Source: Opitutia bacterium UBA977 (GTDB lineage Bacteria > Verrucomicrobiota > Verrucomicrobiia > Opitutales > Coraliomargaritaceae). Taken from it: 13,985 nt of DNA. Position numbers and translations under genes: made by a program. Numbering within the stretch: position 1 is the first letter of the stretch; each line of letters starts with the position of its first letter. The notes under the pieces are model-generated. The model had not been told where the DNA came from. It did not search any database and worked only from the letters and a program-made list of their open reading frames with translations. Below, piece after piece: positions 1 to 7,586 of the stretch. Where the stretch lies: NCBI GenBank assembly GCA_002292345.1, contig DBBT01000061.1, positions 10,009-23,993 on the forward strand, read 5' to 3'.

Positions 1-566
1 AAATGGGATTCACTTTAGAAGCGGGTCAGTTGAAAGATCCGCTTGGCAATTCAATCGAGTTTTCATTGATGACGAACTCGAGTAGTGGACTACGTGTCGA
101 GATGGCCACGGTGTTTAAGGAGAACATGGCAGCGCTTGGTATCGACGTCGAACTGCAGTTCTTAGATTTTAATACAATCATTAATAAGACATCGGATTCG
201 TTTGATTATGAGGCGTGCATGCTTGGTCTTGGCGGTGGTGCACCAGATCCTTATGCGGGTAAAGATATATTGATGAGTGGTGGTCGCTTACATCAATGGT
301 ATCCGCAACAGGTTGAGCCTGCGACCGAGTGGGAGGCTCGCATTGATGCGCTGATGCGTGAAATTGGTCGGCATACTGATGTTGAGGTGCGTAAGAAGTA
401 TTTTTTCGAGGTGCAGGAAATTCTAGCTGAGCAACAGCCGCTGATCTTTCTAGTCAGCCCAAAGGACTTTGTTGGCTATCGTAACCGATGGCAGAATGTG
501 GATCCCACTCCGCTCGGTGGGGTGACTTGGAACCAAGAATCACTGTGGGCGGAGCCGAATCCATGA
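1..566 (+). CDS. oppA: Oligopeptide ABC transporter substrate-binding protein, C-terminal part (5' end outside window)
   Basis: This is the last 187 or so residues of an extracytoplasmic solute-binding protein of the SBP_bac_5 (OppA/DppA) family, which would capture peptides and deliver them to the permeases encoded next. The reading frame is open to the window edge, so the Met codon at position 3 is probably internal. Visible family features are the 'ALGIDVELQFLDFNTII' stretch, typical of the late lobe-I/II region, and the DPYAGKDIL segment. A C-terminal helix-rich part follows (EVRKKYFFEVQEILAEQQPL), where these proteins normally have 'R..ly.eaqeil.ed.P.i'. The stop codon overlaps the oppB start in an ATGA junction, which suggests translational coupling. 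Signal peptide and lipobox, if present, lie upstream of the window. The substrate cannot be told from this part. The family call is firm; the symbol is by analogy. Confidence 0.88.
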   Translation, partial: MGFTLEAGQLKDPLGNSIEFSLMTNSSSGLRVEMATVFKENMAALGIDVELQFLDFNTIINKTSDSFDYEACMLGLGGGAPDPYAGKDILMSGGRLHQWYPQQVEPATEWEARIDALMREIGRHTDVEVRKKYFFEVQEILAEQQPLIFLVSPKDFVGYRNRWQNVDPTPLGGVTWNQESLWAEPNP

Positions 567-1537
567 GCGCATTTATTTTTAGACGATTGCTCTCGCTGAT
601 TCCTTTGCTCCTAGGAATCACGATGCTGGTGTTTATTTTGATGAGTCTCGCACCCGGAGACTTTCTGACGCCAGTCAAAGCGCAACGTGATGTGCCAGCA
701 GAGTTAATCCAAGCGATTGAAATCGAGTTTGGATTAGATCGTCCGTGGTATGTGCAATACTGGAAATGGTTGGGCAATGTTGCGCAAGGCAACTTGGGGC
801 ATTCGTGGGCTTATAAATTGCCGGTTGTCGATCTGATCGGACAACGCCTGTGGGCGACTTTGCTACTGTCAGTGAGCGCATTTGTATTCGCCTGGAGTAT
901 TGCGATTCCGCTTGGTGTCTTGGCGGCAGTTTATAAGGATTCAATTTTTGATCGTATCGCTTCGGCGTTGGCGTATGCGGCGCTTTCGATTCCTGAATTC
1001 TTTCTCGCGTTGTTGTTTGTCTTTGTTGCTGCACAAACGGGGTGGTTCCCGTTGGGAGGTGCCACTTCAATTGAGTATGATTATCTGAACTGGTTTGGAA
1101 AGGTCGGCGACCGTGCGTATCACTTAATTTTACCGACCTTGGCACTCGGGATTGGTTCGATCGCAAGTATCATGCGAATTATGCGGGCTAATTTCCTCGA
1201 TACGATGCTCGCGGAGTACGTGACGACGGCGCGGGCGAAGGGCTTAAGTGAATTTGCGGTGATTTTTAAGCACATCTTGCGAAATGCGATCAATCCACTG
1301 GTGAGTTCATTTGGTTTCGCATTCTCAGGGCTATTAAGCGGTGCCCTGATGGTTGAGATTGTACTGCAATATCCTGGGATTGGTCAGTTGATGTATCAGT
1401 CGATTCTCCGAGAAGACCAGTTTGTGGTATTGGCTTCGGTGATGATGGGGTGCTCGATGCTGGTGCTGGGAAACCTGTTGGCAGACATTTTATTAGCGTG
1501 GTCAGATCCGCGTATTCGATTGGAGAAGAAAAAGTAG
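563..1537 (+). CDS. oppB: Oligopeptide ABC transporter permease OppB
   Basis: Inner-membrane permease subunit, 324 residues, BPD_transp_1 fold. About six membrane segments are visible near residues 9-29, 98-122, 134-157, 187-206, 249-270 and 286-312. The cytoplasmic EAA coupling loop (AEYVTTARAKGLSE, then HILRNAINPL) spans about 217-248 and contacts the ATPases. The N-terminal RRLLSLIPLLLGITMLVF and the APGD at 30-33 are typical of OppB/DppB. I chose ATG 563 because it overlaps the oppA stop (ATGA), has GGAG about 10 nt upstream, and begins directly with the first membrane helix; the frame is open further upstream, but that stretch lies inside oppA. Only 1 nt separates it from oppC. OppB forms a heterodimer with OppC to make the translocation path. 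Confidence 0.95.
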   Translation: MSAFIFRRLLSLIPLLLGITMLVFILMSLAPGDFLTPVKAQRDVPAELIQAIEIEFGLDRPWYVQYWKWLGNVAQGNLGHSWAYKLPVVDLIGQRLWATLLLSVSAFVFAWSIAIPLGVLAAVYKDSIFDRIASALAYAALSIPEFFLALLFVFVAAQTGWFPLGGATSIEYDYLNWFGKVGDRAYHLILPTLALGIGSIASIMRIMRANFLDTMLAEYVTTARAKGLSEFAVIFKHILRNAINPLVSSFGFAFSGLLSGALMVEIVLQYPGIGQLMYQSILREDQFVVLASVMMGCSMLVLGNLLADILLAWSDPRIRLEKKK

Positions 1538-1538
1538 A

Positions 1539-2591
1539 ATGATCATCTTCAGTATATTTCGAGAAGTACTGCGGCGTCCCTTGGGGGCAGTGTCGGCAGC
1601 GGTCTTGGTTGCCTTGTATGCGGCGGCGGTCTTTGCGGATTTCTTTGCGCCGTATGCGACCAATGAACAAGACTTAGAGCGTACGTACCATCCGCCCACA
1701 GCGTTGATCTTTCAAGATGGTGGCTTGCAAGTTCAGGCTTACGAATTAGTCGATCCGACCGAAGCGAAGTATAAAAAAGTCGTGGGGCAGGGGTATCCAA
1801 TCCATTTCTTTGGTAAGGGCTTTGAATATCGTTTTTTAGGGCTGTTTAAGACGCAGCGTCATTTGTTCACGATCCAAGACGACGCTGGTCGAGTGTATCT
1901 GCTCGGTAGTGATTCAACTGGGCGTGATGTGTTCTCGCGGTTGATTTTTGGCTCCCGCGTGTCGCTGTTCATCGGGCTATTAGGTATCACGATTACCACG
2001 ACACTCGGATTCCTAGTCGGTGGCTTGAGCGGTTACTTTGGTGGTCGAATGGATTTTGTAGCTATGCGCTTAGTCGAATTTATGATGGCGATGCCGGGGC
2101 TCTATTTGTTATTAGCGCTACGCTCTGCGCTGGCGCCGCACTTCGCTTCCGATCAGATGTTTTTCGTGATTATTCTAATTCTGTCTTTAATCGGTTGGGC
2201 TGGCACGGCGCGTGTGCTGCGGGGTATGACACTCTCTCTCCGCCAAAATCAATATGTGATGGCGGCTGAAAGTATGGGGCAGTCGCCTGTGGTGATTTTA
2301 CGGAAGCATATTTTACCCAACTTGGTGAGTTATTTGTTGGTGGCCGCGACCCTCTCGATCCCTGGCTATATCCTAGGTGAAGCGGCTCTGTCATTTTTGG
2401 GGCTAGGCATTCAAGAACCCTCCGCATCGTGGGGGCTGATGCTCTCGCAAGCGCAGGATGTAAAGGTGTTTTATTTGAACTTCTGGTGGCTATTGACGCC
2501 AGGCTTTGCGATCTTCATCACAGTGATTGCTTACAACGTGCTTGGCGATGTGCTGCGCGATGTGGTCGATCCAAAAATGAAAACACGCTAG
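1539..2591 (+). CDS. oppC: Oligopeptide ABC transporter permease OppC
   Basis: Second permease subunit, 350 residues. It has an N-terminal membrane helix (about 16-36) followed by an extracytoplasmic insert of roughly 85 residues. The OppC signature segment LGSDSTGRDVFSRLIFGSR is at 122-140, followed by about five further membrane helices. The EAA loop (YVMAAESMGQSP, then KHILPNL) is at about 239-262. It ends with DVLRDVVDPKMKTR, the normal OppC/DppC tail. The start codon lies 1 nt after the oppB stop, with GGAG about 13 nt upstream inside oppB. The long loop after helix 1 is usual in the larger OppC proteins of Gram-negative bacteria and may contact the binding protein. Nothing looks broken. 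Confidence 0.95.
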   Translation: MIIFSIFREVLRRPLGAVSAAVLVALYAAAVFADFFAPYATNEQDLERTYHPPTALIFQDGGLQVQAYELVDPTEAKYKKVVGQGYPIHFFGKGFEYRFLGLFKTQRHLFTIQDDAGRVYLLGSDSTGRDVFSRLIFGSRVSLFIGLLGITITTTLGFLVGGLSGYFGGRMDFVAMRLVEFMMAMPGLYLLLALRSALAPHFASDQMFFVIILILSLIGWAGTARVLRGMTLSLRQNQYVMAAESMGQSPVVILRKHILPNLVSYLLVAATLSIPGYILGEAALSFLGLGIQEPSASWGLMLSQAQDVKVFYLNFWWLLTPGFAIFITVIAYNVLGDVLRDVVDPKMKTR

Positions 2592-2611
2592 CTTTAAGTT
2601 GAGCGTTGTCA

Positions 2612-2632
2612 GTTGAATGTTGAATGTTGAAT
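2612..2632 (+). repeat. Triple 7-bp tandem repeat (GTTGAAT)3 between oppC and oppD
   Basis: Three exact head-to-tail copies of GTTGAAT lie in the 53-nt spacer between oppC and oppD, with looser matches just upstream (AGTTGAGCGTTGTCAGTTG). The tract is non-coding and lies 12 nt before the oppD start codon. A copy-number change would alter the spacing before oppD but not any reading frame. It could be a simple slippage product or one copy of a dispersed intergenic repeat; the window alone does not decide. Confidence 0.8.
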
Positions 2633-2644
2633 GTATGAGAACTG

Positions 2645-3484
2645 ATGTCTGAATTATTAAAAGTTTCTGATCTGCGAATCGCCTTTCACTCGCGTGGTGA
2701 TTCCAATGAGGTGGTGCATGGGATCGATTTTTCAATCGACGCAGGCGGAAGGACAGTGGCGATTCTCGGTGAGAGTGGCAGTGGTAAAAGTGTGACTTGT
2801 ATGTCGCTCACACGCTTGTTGCCAGAGGCGCCAACCTGCACCGTCAGTGGTGAGATCCTGTTTGAAGGAAAGAATGTGCTCGAGATGGACCGCGAAACCA
2901 TTCGAGGAGTTCGCGGCAATGGCATCGCCTATATCTTTCAAGAGGCATCGGCTTCATTGAATCCGGTTTTCACAGTTGGTCATCAGATTGCGGAGGCTGT
3001 CAAATTGCACCGCCCAGATATTTCGAATGTGAAGGGGCGCGTGGTGGAGTTGCTGGAGCTAGTTGGGATTCGCGATGCGGCGCAACGCTACCAGGCGTAT
3101 CCGCATGAAATGAGTGGTGGTATGCAGCAGCGTGTGATGATTGCGATGGCGCTGGCCTGTGAGCCGAAGCTGTTGGTTGCGGATGAACCGACGACCGCGT
3201 TGGATGTGACTATTCAGGCACAAATCATGGATTTACTTCGTGAACTGCGCGATAAGCTCGGCATGAGTATCGTCTTAATTACGCATAATTTCGGAATCGT
3301 CAAAGGCTTTGCGGATGAGGTGATCGTAATGTTTCGCGGCGAGATCGTGGAGCAGGGCCCGGTGGATGAGGTACTGAATAATCCGCAGCATCCTTATACC
3401 AAAGCGTTGATCGCATGTATTCCGAAGCTGGGCGCAAAGCAGCATCGCCTGACAACGATTGATAAAGAAATGGCGCTGGATTAA
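2645..3484 (+). CDS. oppD: Oligopeptide ABC transporter ATP-binding protein OppD (short form)
   Basis: Cytoplasmic ABC ATPase, 279 residues, that powers the importer together with OppF. Visible motifs are Walker A GESGSGKS (42-49), Q-loop Q99 in IFQEASASLNP, the OppD-type signature MSGGMQQR (156-163), Walker B LLVADE (176-181), D-loop TALD, and the H-loop His214 in ITHN. The oligopeptide-transporter tail NPQHPYTKALIACIP (246-260) is present. The protein then ends after about 19 residues and lacks the usual extension with the GC.F..RCP.A cysteine cluster found in many roughly 320-residue OppD/DppD proteins. No second frame carries the missing part, because a terminator hairpin follows the stop at once. 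The start codon follows a 53-nt spacer with a tandem repeat. All catalytic residues are intact, so it is probably functional. Confidence 0.93.
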   Translation: MSELLKVSDLRIAFHSRGDSNEVVHGIDFSIDAGGRTVAILGESGSGKSVTCMSLTRLLPEAPTCTVSGEILFEGKNVLEMDRETIRGVRGNGIAYIFQEASASLNPVFTVGHQIAEAVKLHRPDISNVKGRVVELLELVGIRDAAQRYQAYPHEMSGGMQQRVMIAMALACEPKLLVADEPTTALDVTIQAQIMDLLRELRDKLGMSIVLITHNFGIVKGFADEVIVMFRGEIVEQGPVDEVLNNPQHPYTKALIACIPKLGAKQHRLTTIDKEMALD

Positions 3485-3486
3485 TT

Positions 3487-3519
3487 GTAGAAGCGACACT
3501 CTTGTCGCTGCTACTTTTT
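3487..3519 (+). terminator. Intrinsic terminator after oppD
   Basis: A near-perfect hairpin starts 3 nt after the oppD stop. Arms 3487-3498 (GTAGAAGCGACA) and 3503-3514 (TGTCGCTGCTAC) form 11 pairs with one A/G mismatch, closed by a CTCT loop. Five T residues follow (3515-3519). This should stop transcription leaving oppD. Read on the minus strand, the same hairpin lies just after the DUF4250 stop codon, but its downstream flank is not T-rich, so it would end that transcript less well. The hairpin could also belong to a dispersed intergenic repeat family. Confidence 0.75.
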
Positions 3520-3706
3520 ACCGAAATCGCTTATGCTCTGGCATGTAGTGGTAGCCAGCGCCTGCGAGTCGCTCAATAAGGATGGTCGCATCGAGGTCGT
3601 GCGTTTTGCAAAGATCGTCCAAGGATTCGCAGTGATTGCGGATCACAGTGTTGACCACGCCGACCAGCAGGTGTGGATCCATTGTCTGATAACCACTCAA
3701 GTCCAT
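3518..3706 (-). CDS. DUF4250 domain-containing small protein
   Basis: A 62-residue protein encoded antisense between oppD and oppF. It matches my recollection of the DUF4250 pattern over nearly its full length. It has an N-terminal M-L-x..DP-x-LL-x-x-VNT-x-(I/L)R block (DPHLLVGVVNTVIRN, about 10-24), then SLDDLC (28-33), an L-D-x..L-x-E-(R/K)-L-A block (38-48), G-(Y/F)-x-Y (51-54) and a C-terminal PE..RFR. No function is known for this family. The protein is predicted to be soluble and helical, with no signal peptide or metal cluster. ATG 3706 gives the family-like N-terminus; Met9 is the only alternative. No clear ribosome-binding site is seen. Its stop codon overlaps the T-tract of the oppD terminator, so the two genes converge. 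The family match is from memory, not from a search. Confidence 0.75.
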   Translation of the reverse strand: MDLSGYQTMDPHLLVGVVNTVIRNHCESLDDLCKTHDLDATILIERLAGAGYHYMPEHKRFR

Positions 3707-3813
3707 TGTCTTGCTAGGTTAGCTGTCTGTGTTTTTGTGGCAAGTGCAACTTGTTATCCGAATCAATGGTTGCGAATCCATTTGTGACGTCACATTTTAG
3801 CTAATTCATTGAT
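3707..3813. promoter_or_regulatory. Divergent spacer between DUF4250 gene and oppF, with perfect palindrome TGTGACGTCACA
   Basis: This 107-nt non-coding stretch separates the starts of the minus-strand DUF4250 gene and plus-strand oppF, so it should hold promoters for one or both. It contains the 12-bp perfect palindrome TGTGACGTCACA (3783-3794), ending 19 nt before the oppF ATG, and a smaller inverted repeat CAAGT-GCA-ACTTG near 3740-3752. The TGTGA/TCACA half-sites resemble those of CRP/FNR-type regulators, but the gap is 2 nt rather than the usual 6, so the binding factor is unknown. I see no convincing -35/-10 pair. Since the oppD terminator should block readthrough, oppF probably needs a promoter here. 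Confidence 0.45.
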
Positions 3814-4623
3814 ATGACCGACTCCACATCAGCTCAATCGCCACTCCTTTCCGTTCGTGACCTTAAGGTGCATTTTCCGATTAAAGGTGGCATGCTGCAA
3901 CGCACGGTGGATCATGTGAAAGCAGTGGACGGTGTGTCGTTTGATGTGCCCCGTGGTAAGACTGTCGGACTGGTTGGCGAGAGTGGCAGTGGTAAGACGA
4001 CGACGGGGCGGGCGATTGCACGACTGGTGCCAATCTCTGCGGGCACGATTTGTTATGAGGGGCAGGATTTAGCACACCTTTCACGCTCGGCGTTTTTTGC
4101 ATACCGTAAAAAGATTCAAGTGATTTTTCAGGATCCCTTCGGTTCGCTCAATCCGCGCATGACCATTTACAGCATCATTGCGGAGCCACTGGATATACAT
4201 TTCAAAGATTGGACGAAAGCTCAGAAGGTGGCACGCGTCGCCGATCTGTTGGAGAAGGTCGGCTTGGGTGCAGACTTTATGCAGCGCTATCCGCACCAGT
4301 TTAGTGGCGGCCAGCGGCAACGCATCGGTATTGCCCGAGCGCTCGCAGTGGAGCCGGAGTTCATTATTTGTGACGAGCCAGTCAGTGCACTAGACGTGTC
4401 GGTACAGGCGCAGATCGTGAACTTGCTGCAGGATCTGCAAGATGAGCTAGGGCTGACTTACTTGTTCATCGCGCACGATTTGGCGGTGGTAGAGCATATT
4501 AGCGATCAGGTGTTGGTGATGACTGAAGGCAAGATCGTTGAGCAAGCCTCGTCGGATGAGATTTATAATAACCCGCAGCATCCCTATACGCGTAAGCTGT
4601 TGAATGCGGTGCCTAGCCTGTAA
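3814..4623 (+). CDS. oppF: Oligopeptide ABC transporter ATP-binding protein OppF (short form)
   Basis: Second ATPase of the peptide importer, 269 residues. Visible motifs are Walker A GESGSGKT (55-62), Q-loop Q106 in the classic [14 protein letters not shown], signature [15 protein letters not shown] (163-177), Walker B FIICDE with EPVSALD (183-194), and the H-loop His221 in [13 protein letters not shown]. It ends at [17 protein letters not shown], exactly where longer OppF/DppF proteins continue into a cysteine-containing C-terminal segment. That segment is absent here, as in the paired OppD. The FPI and [10 protein letters not shown] segments near the N-terminus are typical of OppF. ATG 3814 gives a normal-length N-terminus. 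It should form the heterodimeric motor with OppD although it is set apart from oppABCD by the antisense gene. Confidence 0.93.
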   Translation: MTDSTSAQSPLLSVRDLKVHFPIKGGMLQRTVDHVKAVDGVSFDVPRGKTVGLVGESGSGKTTTGRAIARLVPISAGTICYEGQDLAHLSRSAFFAYRKKIQVIFQDPFGSLNPRMTIYSIIAEPLDIHFKDWTKAQKVARVADLLEKVGLGADFMQRYPHQFSGGQRQRIGIARALAVEPEFIICDEPVSALDVSVQAQIVNLLQDLQDELGLTYLFIAHDLAVVEHISDQVLVMTEGKIVEQASSDEIYNNPQHPYTRKLLNAVPSL

Positions 4624-4850
4624 CTCTTGCCCTAGTTGAAAGGTCTCAAACCCAAATGTCGCTTTTAAAAGTGAGAGCGGGTCGGCCGAAAGTGTCATGG
4701 TCAAGATGGATCCAAAGTATGCTGCATGACGTGGTTTGAATATATGCTGGATAGGTAATATCTAGTGAGATTCACTCAACATATCAATTTATCCTGATAT
4801 GTTGATAAGTTGCTTGATTAATTTAAATAATCGGCAATAGTGACTGACTT
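4624..4850 (+). other. Non-coding leader region upstream of metK with several inverted repeats
   Basis: These 227 nt have no convincing ORF. From left to right they hold an imperfect hairpin at about 4656-4675 (CGCTTTT against GAGAGCG with two G-T pairs), GTCATG/CATGAC (4694-4699 and 4725-4730), two copies of TATGCTG, AGTGA-GAT-TCACT (4764-4776), and the strong 30-bp inverted repeat listed separately. I could not match the sequence to the conserved cores of the SAM-I, SAM-II, SMK or SAH riboswitches as I remember them. No terminator with a T-run is seen, either for oppF or as an attenuator. Regulation by a protein repressor fits what is visible better than a known riboswitch. Confidence 0.5.
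4776..4805. promoter_or_regulatory. Operator-like inverted repeat upstream of metK
   Basis: TCAACATATCA (4776-4786) and TGATATGTTGA (4795-4805) are exact reverse complements, separated by 8 nt (ATTTATCC). The site lies 45 nt before the metK start and overlaps a possible -35 element TTGATA (4802-4807). A weak A/T-rich -10 candidate TAAATA is at 4824-4829. This layout suits a dimeric repressor blocking the metK-ahcY promoter. ArsR-family SAH- or SAM-responsive regulators control such genes in Proteobacteria; whether one acts here is inference. As RNA the arms could form an 11-bp hairpin, but no T-run follows. Confidence 0.55.
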
Positions 4851-6014
4851 ATGAGTAAAAACTTCATCTTTTCCTCCGAGTCTGTTGGCGAGGGCCATCC
4901 AGACAAAGTAGCTGATTATATTTCTGACAGCGTGTTGGATGCATGCTTAGAGCAGGATCCGCATAGCCGTGTTGCGTGTGAGACATTGGTCAAGAGTAAC
5001 TGCGTGTTTCTTGCCGGCGAAATTACCACCAACGCGAAGCTCAACTACGAAGAGATCGTGCGCCAAGCGATTCGTGAGATTGGCTACACCAACGACGACG
5101 ATATCTTTCATGCCGATAAGGTGTTTATTTCCAATATCCTGACAGCTCAGTCTTCTGACATCGCTCAAGGCGTCAATGCGGCCGAAGCCGCGGGAAAAGA
5201 TACCGCTGAGCAAGGAGCAGGAGACCAAGGTATCATGTTTGGCTATGCCTGTAACCAAACGCCAGAACTCATGCCAGCGCCTGTGATGTATGCACATAAA
5301 TTGCTCCGTGAAATGGCGCATCAGCGAAAGGATGTGAAGATTCCTTGGCTGCGCCCGGACGTAAAGAGCCAAGTTGCGCTCGAATATGTCGACGGCAAGG
5401 CGGTTGCGATTAAGAACGTGGTGATCTCCACGCAGCACGCCGCAGACGTCAAACACGCTGAAATTAAAGAATTTTGCATTGAGCAGGTGATCCGCAAGGT
5501 GTTGCCTGCTGAGCTATTAAACGATCAGACCGAATATTTGATCAACCCGACTGGCAACTTCGTCATCGGAGGTCCTCAAGGCGATGCAGGTCTCACGGGT
5601 CGTAAGATCATCGTTGATACCTACGGCGGTTGGGCGCGTCACGGCGGGGGTGCTTTCTCTGGTAAAGATCCTTCGAAGGTCGATCGCTCAGCGGCATATT
5701 TCACACGTTGGGTGGCGAAAAACATTGTCGCGGCGGGTCTCGCAGATACCTGCGAACTCGAAGTCGCTTATGCGATTGGTCATCCTTATCCGACCAGTAT
5801 TCACGTCGATACATTTGGCACTGGCACTGTCAGCGATGAGCAAATCGCCGCCGCCGCGCAACAAGTATTCAGCTTCAAGCCAGCCGACATCGTTAGCCAG
5901 CTTGATCTACTGCGCCCGATCTACCGAGAGTCCACTCACTATGGTCACTTTGCCAAGGAACATCTCCCTTGGGAATCGATTGCCAAGGCAGACGCACTTA
6001 AGGCCGCGTTGTAA
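4851..6014 (+). CDS. metK: S-adenosylmethionine synthase (methionine adenosyltransferase)
   Basis: Cytoplasmic enzyme of 387 residues, full family length, that makes S-adenosylmethionine from methionine and ATP. Diagnostic motifs are all present: [14 protein letters not shown] (13-26, with the catalytic-loop His16 and metal-site Asp18), [12 protein letters not shown] (122-133), and the phosphate-binding glycine-rich [19 protein letters not shown] (265-283). [20 protein letters not shown] (241-260) is also intact. A small departure is [10 protein letters not shown] near 308-317, where many homologues have AIGVAEP.SI. The start at ATG 4851 gives the expected MS.N.F.FSSESV N-terminus; no strong ribosome-binding site precedes it. 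It lies 37 nt upstream of ahcY with no terminator between, so the two are probably co-transcribed as the SAM cycle unit. The inverted repeat upstream is the likely control point. Confidence 0.98.
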   Translation: MSKNFIFSSESVGEGHPDKVADYISDSVLDACLEQDPHSRVACETLVKSNCVFLAGEITTNAKLNYEEIVRQAIREIGYTNDDDIFHADKVFISNILTAQSSDIAQGVNAAEAAGKDTAEQGAGDQGIMFGYACNQTPELMPAPVMYAHKLLREMAHQRKDVKIPWLRPDVKSQVALEYVDGKAVAIKNVVISTQHAADVKHAEIKEFCIEQVIRKVLPAELLNDQTEYLINPTGNFVIGGPQGDAGLTGRKIIVDTYGGWARHGGGAFSGKDPSKVDRSAAYFTRWVAKNIVAAGLADTCELEVAYAIGHPYPTSIHVDTFGTGTVSDEQIAAAAQQVFSFKPADIVSQLDLLRPIYRESTHYGHFAKEHLPWESIAKADALKAAL

Positions 6015-6021
6015 TTTTACA

Positions 6022-6042
6022 ATTAAGAATAATATTAAGAAT
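6022..6042 (+). repeat. A/T-rich direct repeat in the metK-ahcY spacer
   Basis: The 37-nt spacer between metK and ahcY is almost entirely A/T and contains two copies of ATTAAGAAT (6022-6030 and 6034-6042), followed by a run of seven A (6044-6050) just before the ahcY ATG. There is no Shine-Dalgarno sequence. An unstructured A-rich leader of this kind could support ribosome loading without one. I see no hairpin that would end transcription here. Confidence 0.6.
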
Positions 6043-6051
6043 TAAAAAAAT

Positions 6052-7497
6052 ATGAGCACAGACACACTTACAAAAACTGACTATAAGGTCAAAGACATCA
6101 CCCTTGCTGACTTCGGTCGCAAAGAAGTCGAGATCGCACAATTCGAGATGCCCGGGCTGATGGCGACCTGCGAAAAATACGCCGCTGAGCAGCCGCTCAA
6201 GGGTGTGCGTATCATGGGTTCTTTGCACATGACGATTCAGACTGCGGTGTTGATCGAAACATTGAAGACGCTCGGCGCTGACGTGCGTTGGTGCTCTTGC
6301 AATATCTTCTCCACTCAAGATCATGCAGCGGCCTACGTCGCGAAGAACCTTGAAGTTCCTGTGTTCGCTTGGAAGGGCGAGACACTCGAAGAATACTGGT
6401 GGTGCACACAGCAGGCACTCACATGGCCAGACGGTTCGGGCCCTCAACTCATCGTCGACGACGGCGGAGACGCAACACTCTTGATCCACAAAGGCTATGA
6501 ACTTGAGGATGGTAGTGACTGGGTGAACACAGCTTCCGAAAGTGAAGAAGAGTCCGTAATCAAAGGGCTCCTAAACAAGATCCAAGCGGAGAATTTCTCC
6601 AATGATCATTGGCACAAGGTTGTGGAAGACTGGAAAGGTGTTTCTGAAGAAACAACAACTGGTGTGCACCGTCTCTACGAAATGCACAACGCCGGCAAGC
6701 TCCTTGTCCCTGCGATCAATGTAAATGACTCTGTCACTAAGGCGAAATTCGACAATCTGTATGGTTGCCGCGAATCACTACTTGATGGCATCAAACGTGC
6801 AACTGACGTTATGATTGCGGGTAAGGTTGGCGTCGTTTGTGGATATGGCGATGTGGGTAAAGGCTGCGCTGCTGCACTTAAAGGTATGGGCGCACAGGTT
6901 GTCGTGACCGAAGTTGATCCGATTTGTGCACTGCAAGCTGCGATGGAAGGCCACCGCGTACTGACCCTCGAGGACACCCTCGGCTGGGGCGATATCTACG
7001 TCACTACCACTGGTAACTATGGTATCATTACGGCCGACCATATGTCCAAGATGAAGGATCAAGCGATCGTTTGTAATATCGGTCACTTCGATAATGAGAT
7101 CGGTGTGGACGCGCTCAATAACATGCCAGGGGTTGAGGTTGAAATGGTCAAACCAGACATCCAAGGTGCGGTTGATAAATATACCTTCCCCGATGGCCAC
7201 AGCATCTACTTGCTTGCCAAGGGTCGTCTGGTGAACCTCGGTTGTGCCACTGGCCATCCATCTTTCGTGATGTCGAACAGTTTTACTAACCAAGCGCTGG
7301 CTCAAATTGAGCTTTGGAAGCAAGTCGAGAAATATACACCTGGCGTGTATATCTTGCCGAAACATATCGATGAGGAAGTGGCACGTCTGCACCTAGAGAA
7401 GATCGGCTGCAAGCTCACCACTTTGAGTGACGAGCAAGCGGACTATATTGGCGTCAAGCCGTCTGGCCCCTACAAGTCTGAGCACTACCGTTACTAG
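6052..7497 (+). CDS. ahcY: Adenosylhomocysteinase (S-adenosyl-L-homocysteine hydrolase)
   Basis: NAD-dependent tetrameric enzyme of 481 residues that splits S-adenosylhomocysteine into homocysteine and adenosine, relieving inhibition of methyltransferases. Visible features are the substrate-binding GSLHMT (56-61), [14 protein letters not shown] (135-148), [14 protein letters not shown] (196-209), Lys230 and Asp234 of the active site, and the NAD-binding GYGDVGKG (264-271). NIGHFDNEI (342-350) is intact. The C-terminal KSEHYRY (475-481) has the Lys and Tyr that reach into the neighbouring subunit. It carries the roughly 40-residue insert (about 150-190) found in many bacterial and plant enzymes. 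It follows metK closely and is followed by a strong terminator, so the unit probably ends here. No missing residue seen. Confidence 0.98.
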   Translation: MSTDTLTKTDYKVKDITLADFGRKEVEIAQFEMPGLMATCEKYAAEQPLKGVRIMGSLHMTIQTAVLIETLKTLGADVRWCSCNIFSTQDHAAAYVAKNLEVPVFAWKGETLEEYWWCTQQALTWPDGSGPQLIVDDGGDATLLIHKGYELEDGSDWVNTASESEEESVIKGLLNKIQAENFSNDHWHKVVEDWKGVSEETTTGVHRLYEMHNAGKLLVPAINVNDSVTKAKFDNLYGCRESLLDGIKRATDVMIAGKVGVVCGYGDVGKGCAAALKGMGAQVVVTEVDPICALQAAMEGHRVLTLEDTLGWGDIYVTTTGNYGIITADHMSKMKDQAIVCNIGHFDNEIGVDALNNMPGVEVEMVKPDIQGAVDKYTFPDGHSIYLLAKGRLVNLGCATGHPSFVMSNSFTNQALAQIELWKQVEKYTPGVYILPKHIDEEVARLHLEKIGCKLTTLSDEQADYIGVKPSGPYKSEHYRY

Positions 7498-7521
7498 GTA
7501 GGCTGTTAGATCATATTTTCG

Positions 7522-7552
7522 AAAGCGTCCTCCTCTGAGGGCGCTTTTTTTT
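7522..7552 (+). terminator. Intrinsic terminator after ahcY
   Basis: An 11-bp stem of AAAGCGTCCTC (7522-7532) with GAGGGCGCTTT (7537-7547), one G-T pair, a CTCT loop, and eight consecutive T (7545-7552). It lies 25 nt after the ahcY stop. This is a textbook rho-independent terminator closing the metK-ahcY unit. Confidence 0.93.
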
Positions 7553-7586
7553 GGCTAGTATGAGTTGATTCCCAGAAGAAGAGGGT

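Noticed and set aside
488..562. Upstream extension of oppB to an in-frame ATG at 488
   Set aside because: It would overlap oppA by almost 80 nt and add 25 non-family residues before the first membrane helix. ATG 563 gives the usual ATGA overlap.
675..1166. Long open frame antisense to oppB, and similar antisense frames within oppC, metK, ahcY and the M42 gene
   Set aside because: These are shadows of strongly supported genes; their translations show no family features and are rich in residues expected from reverse-frame reading.
4624..4700. Terminator for oppF
   Set aside because: A weak stem (CGCTTTT with GAGAGCG) exists but needs G-T pairs and has no following T-run.
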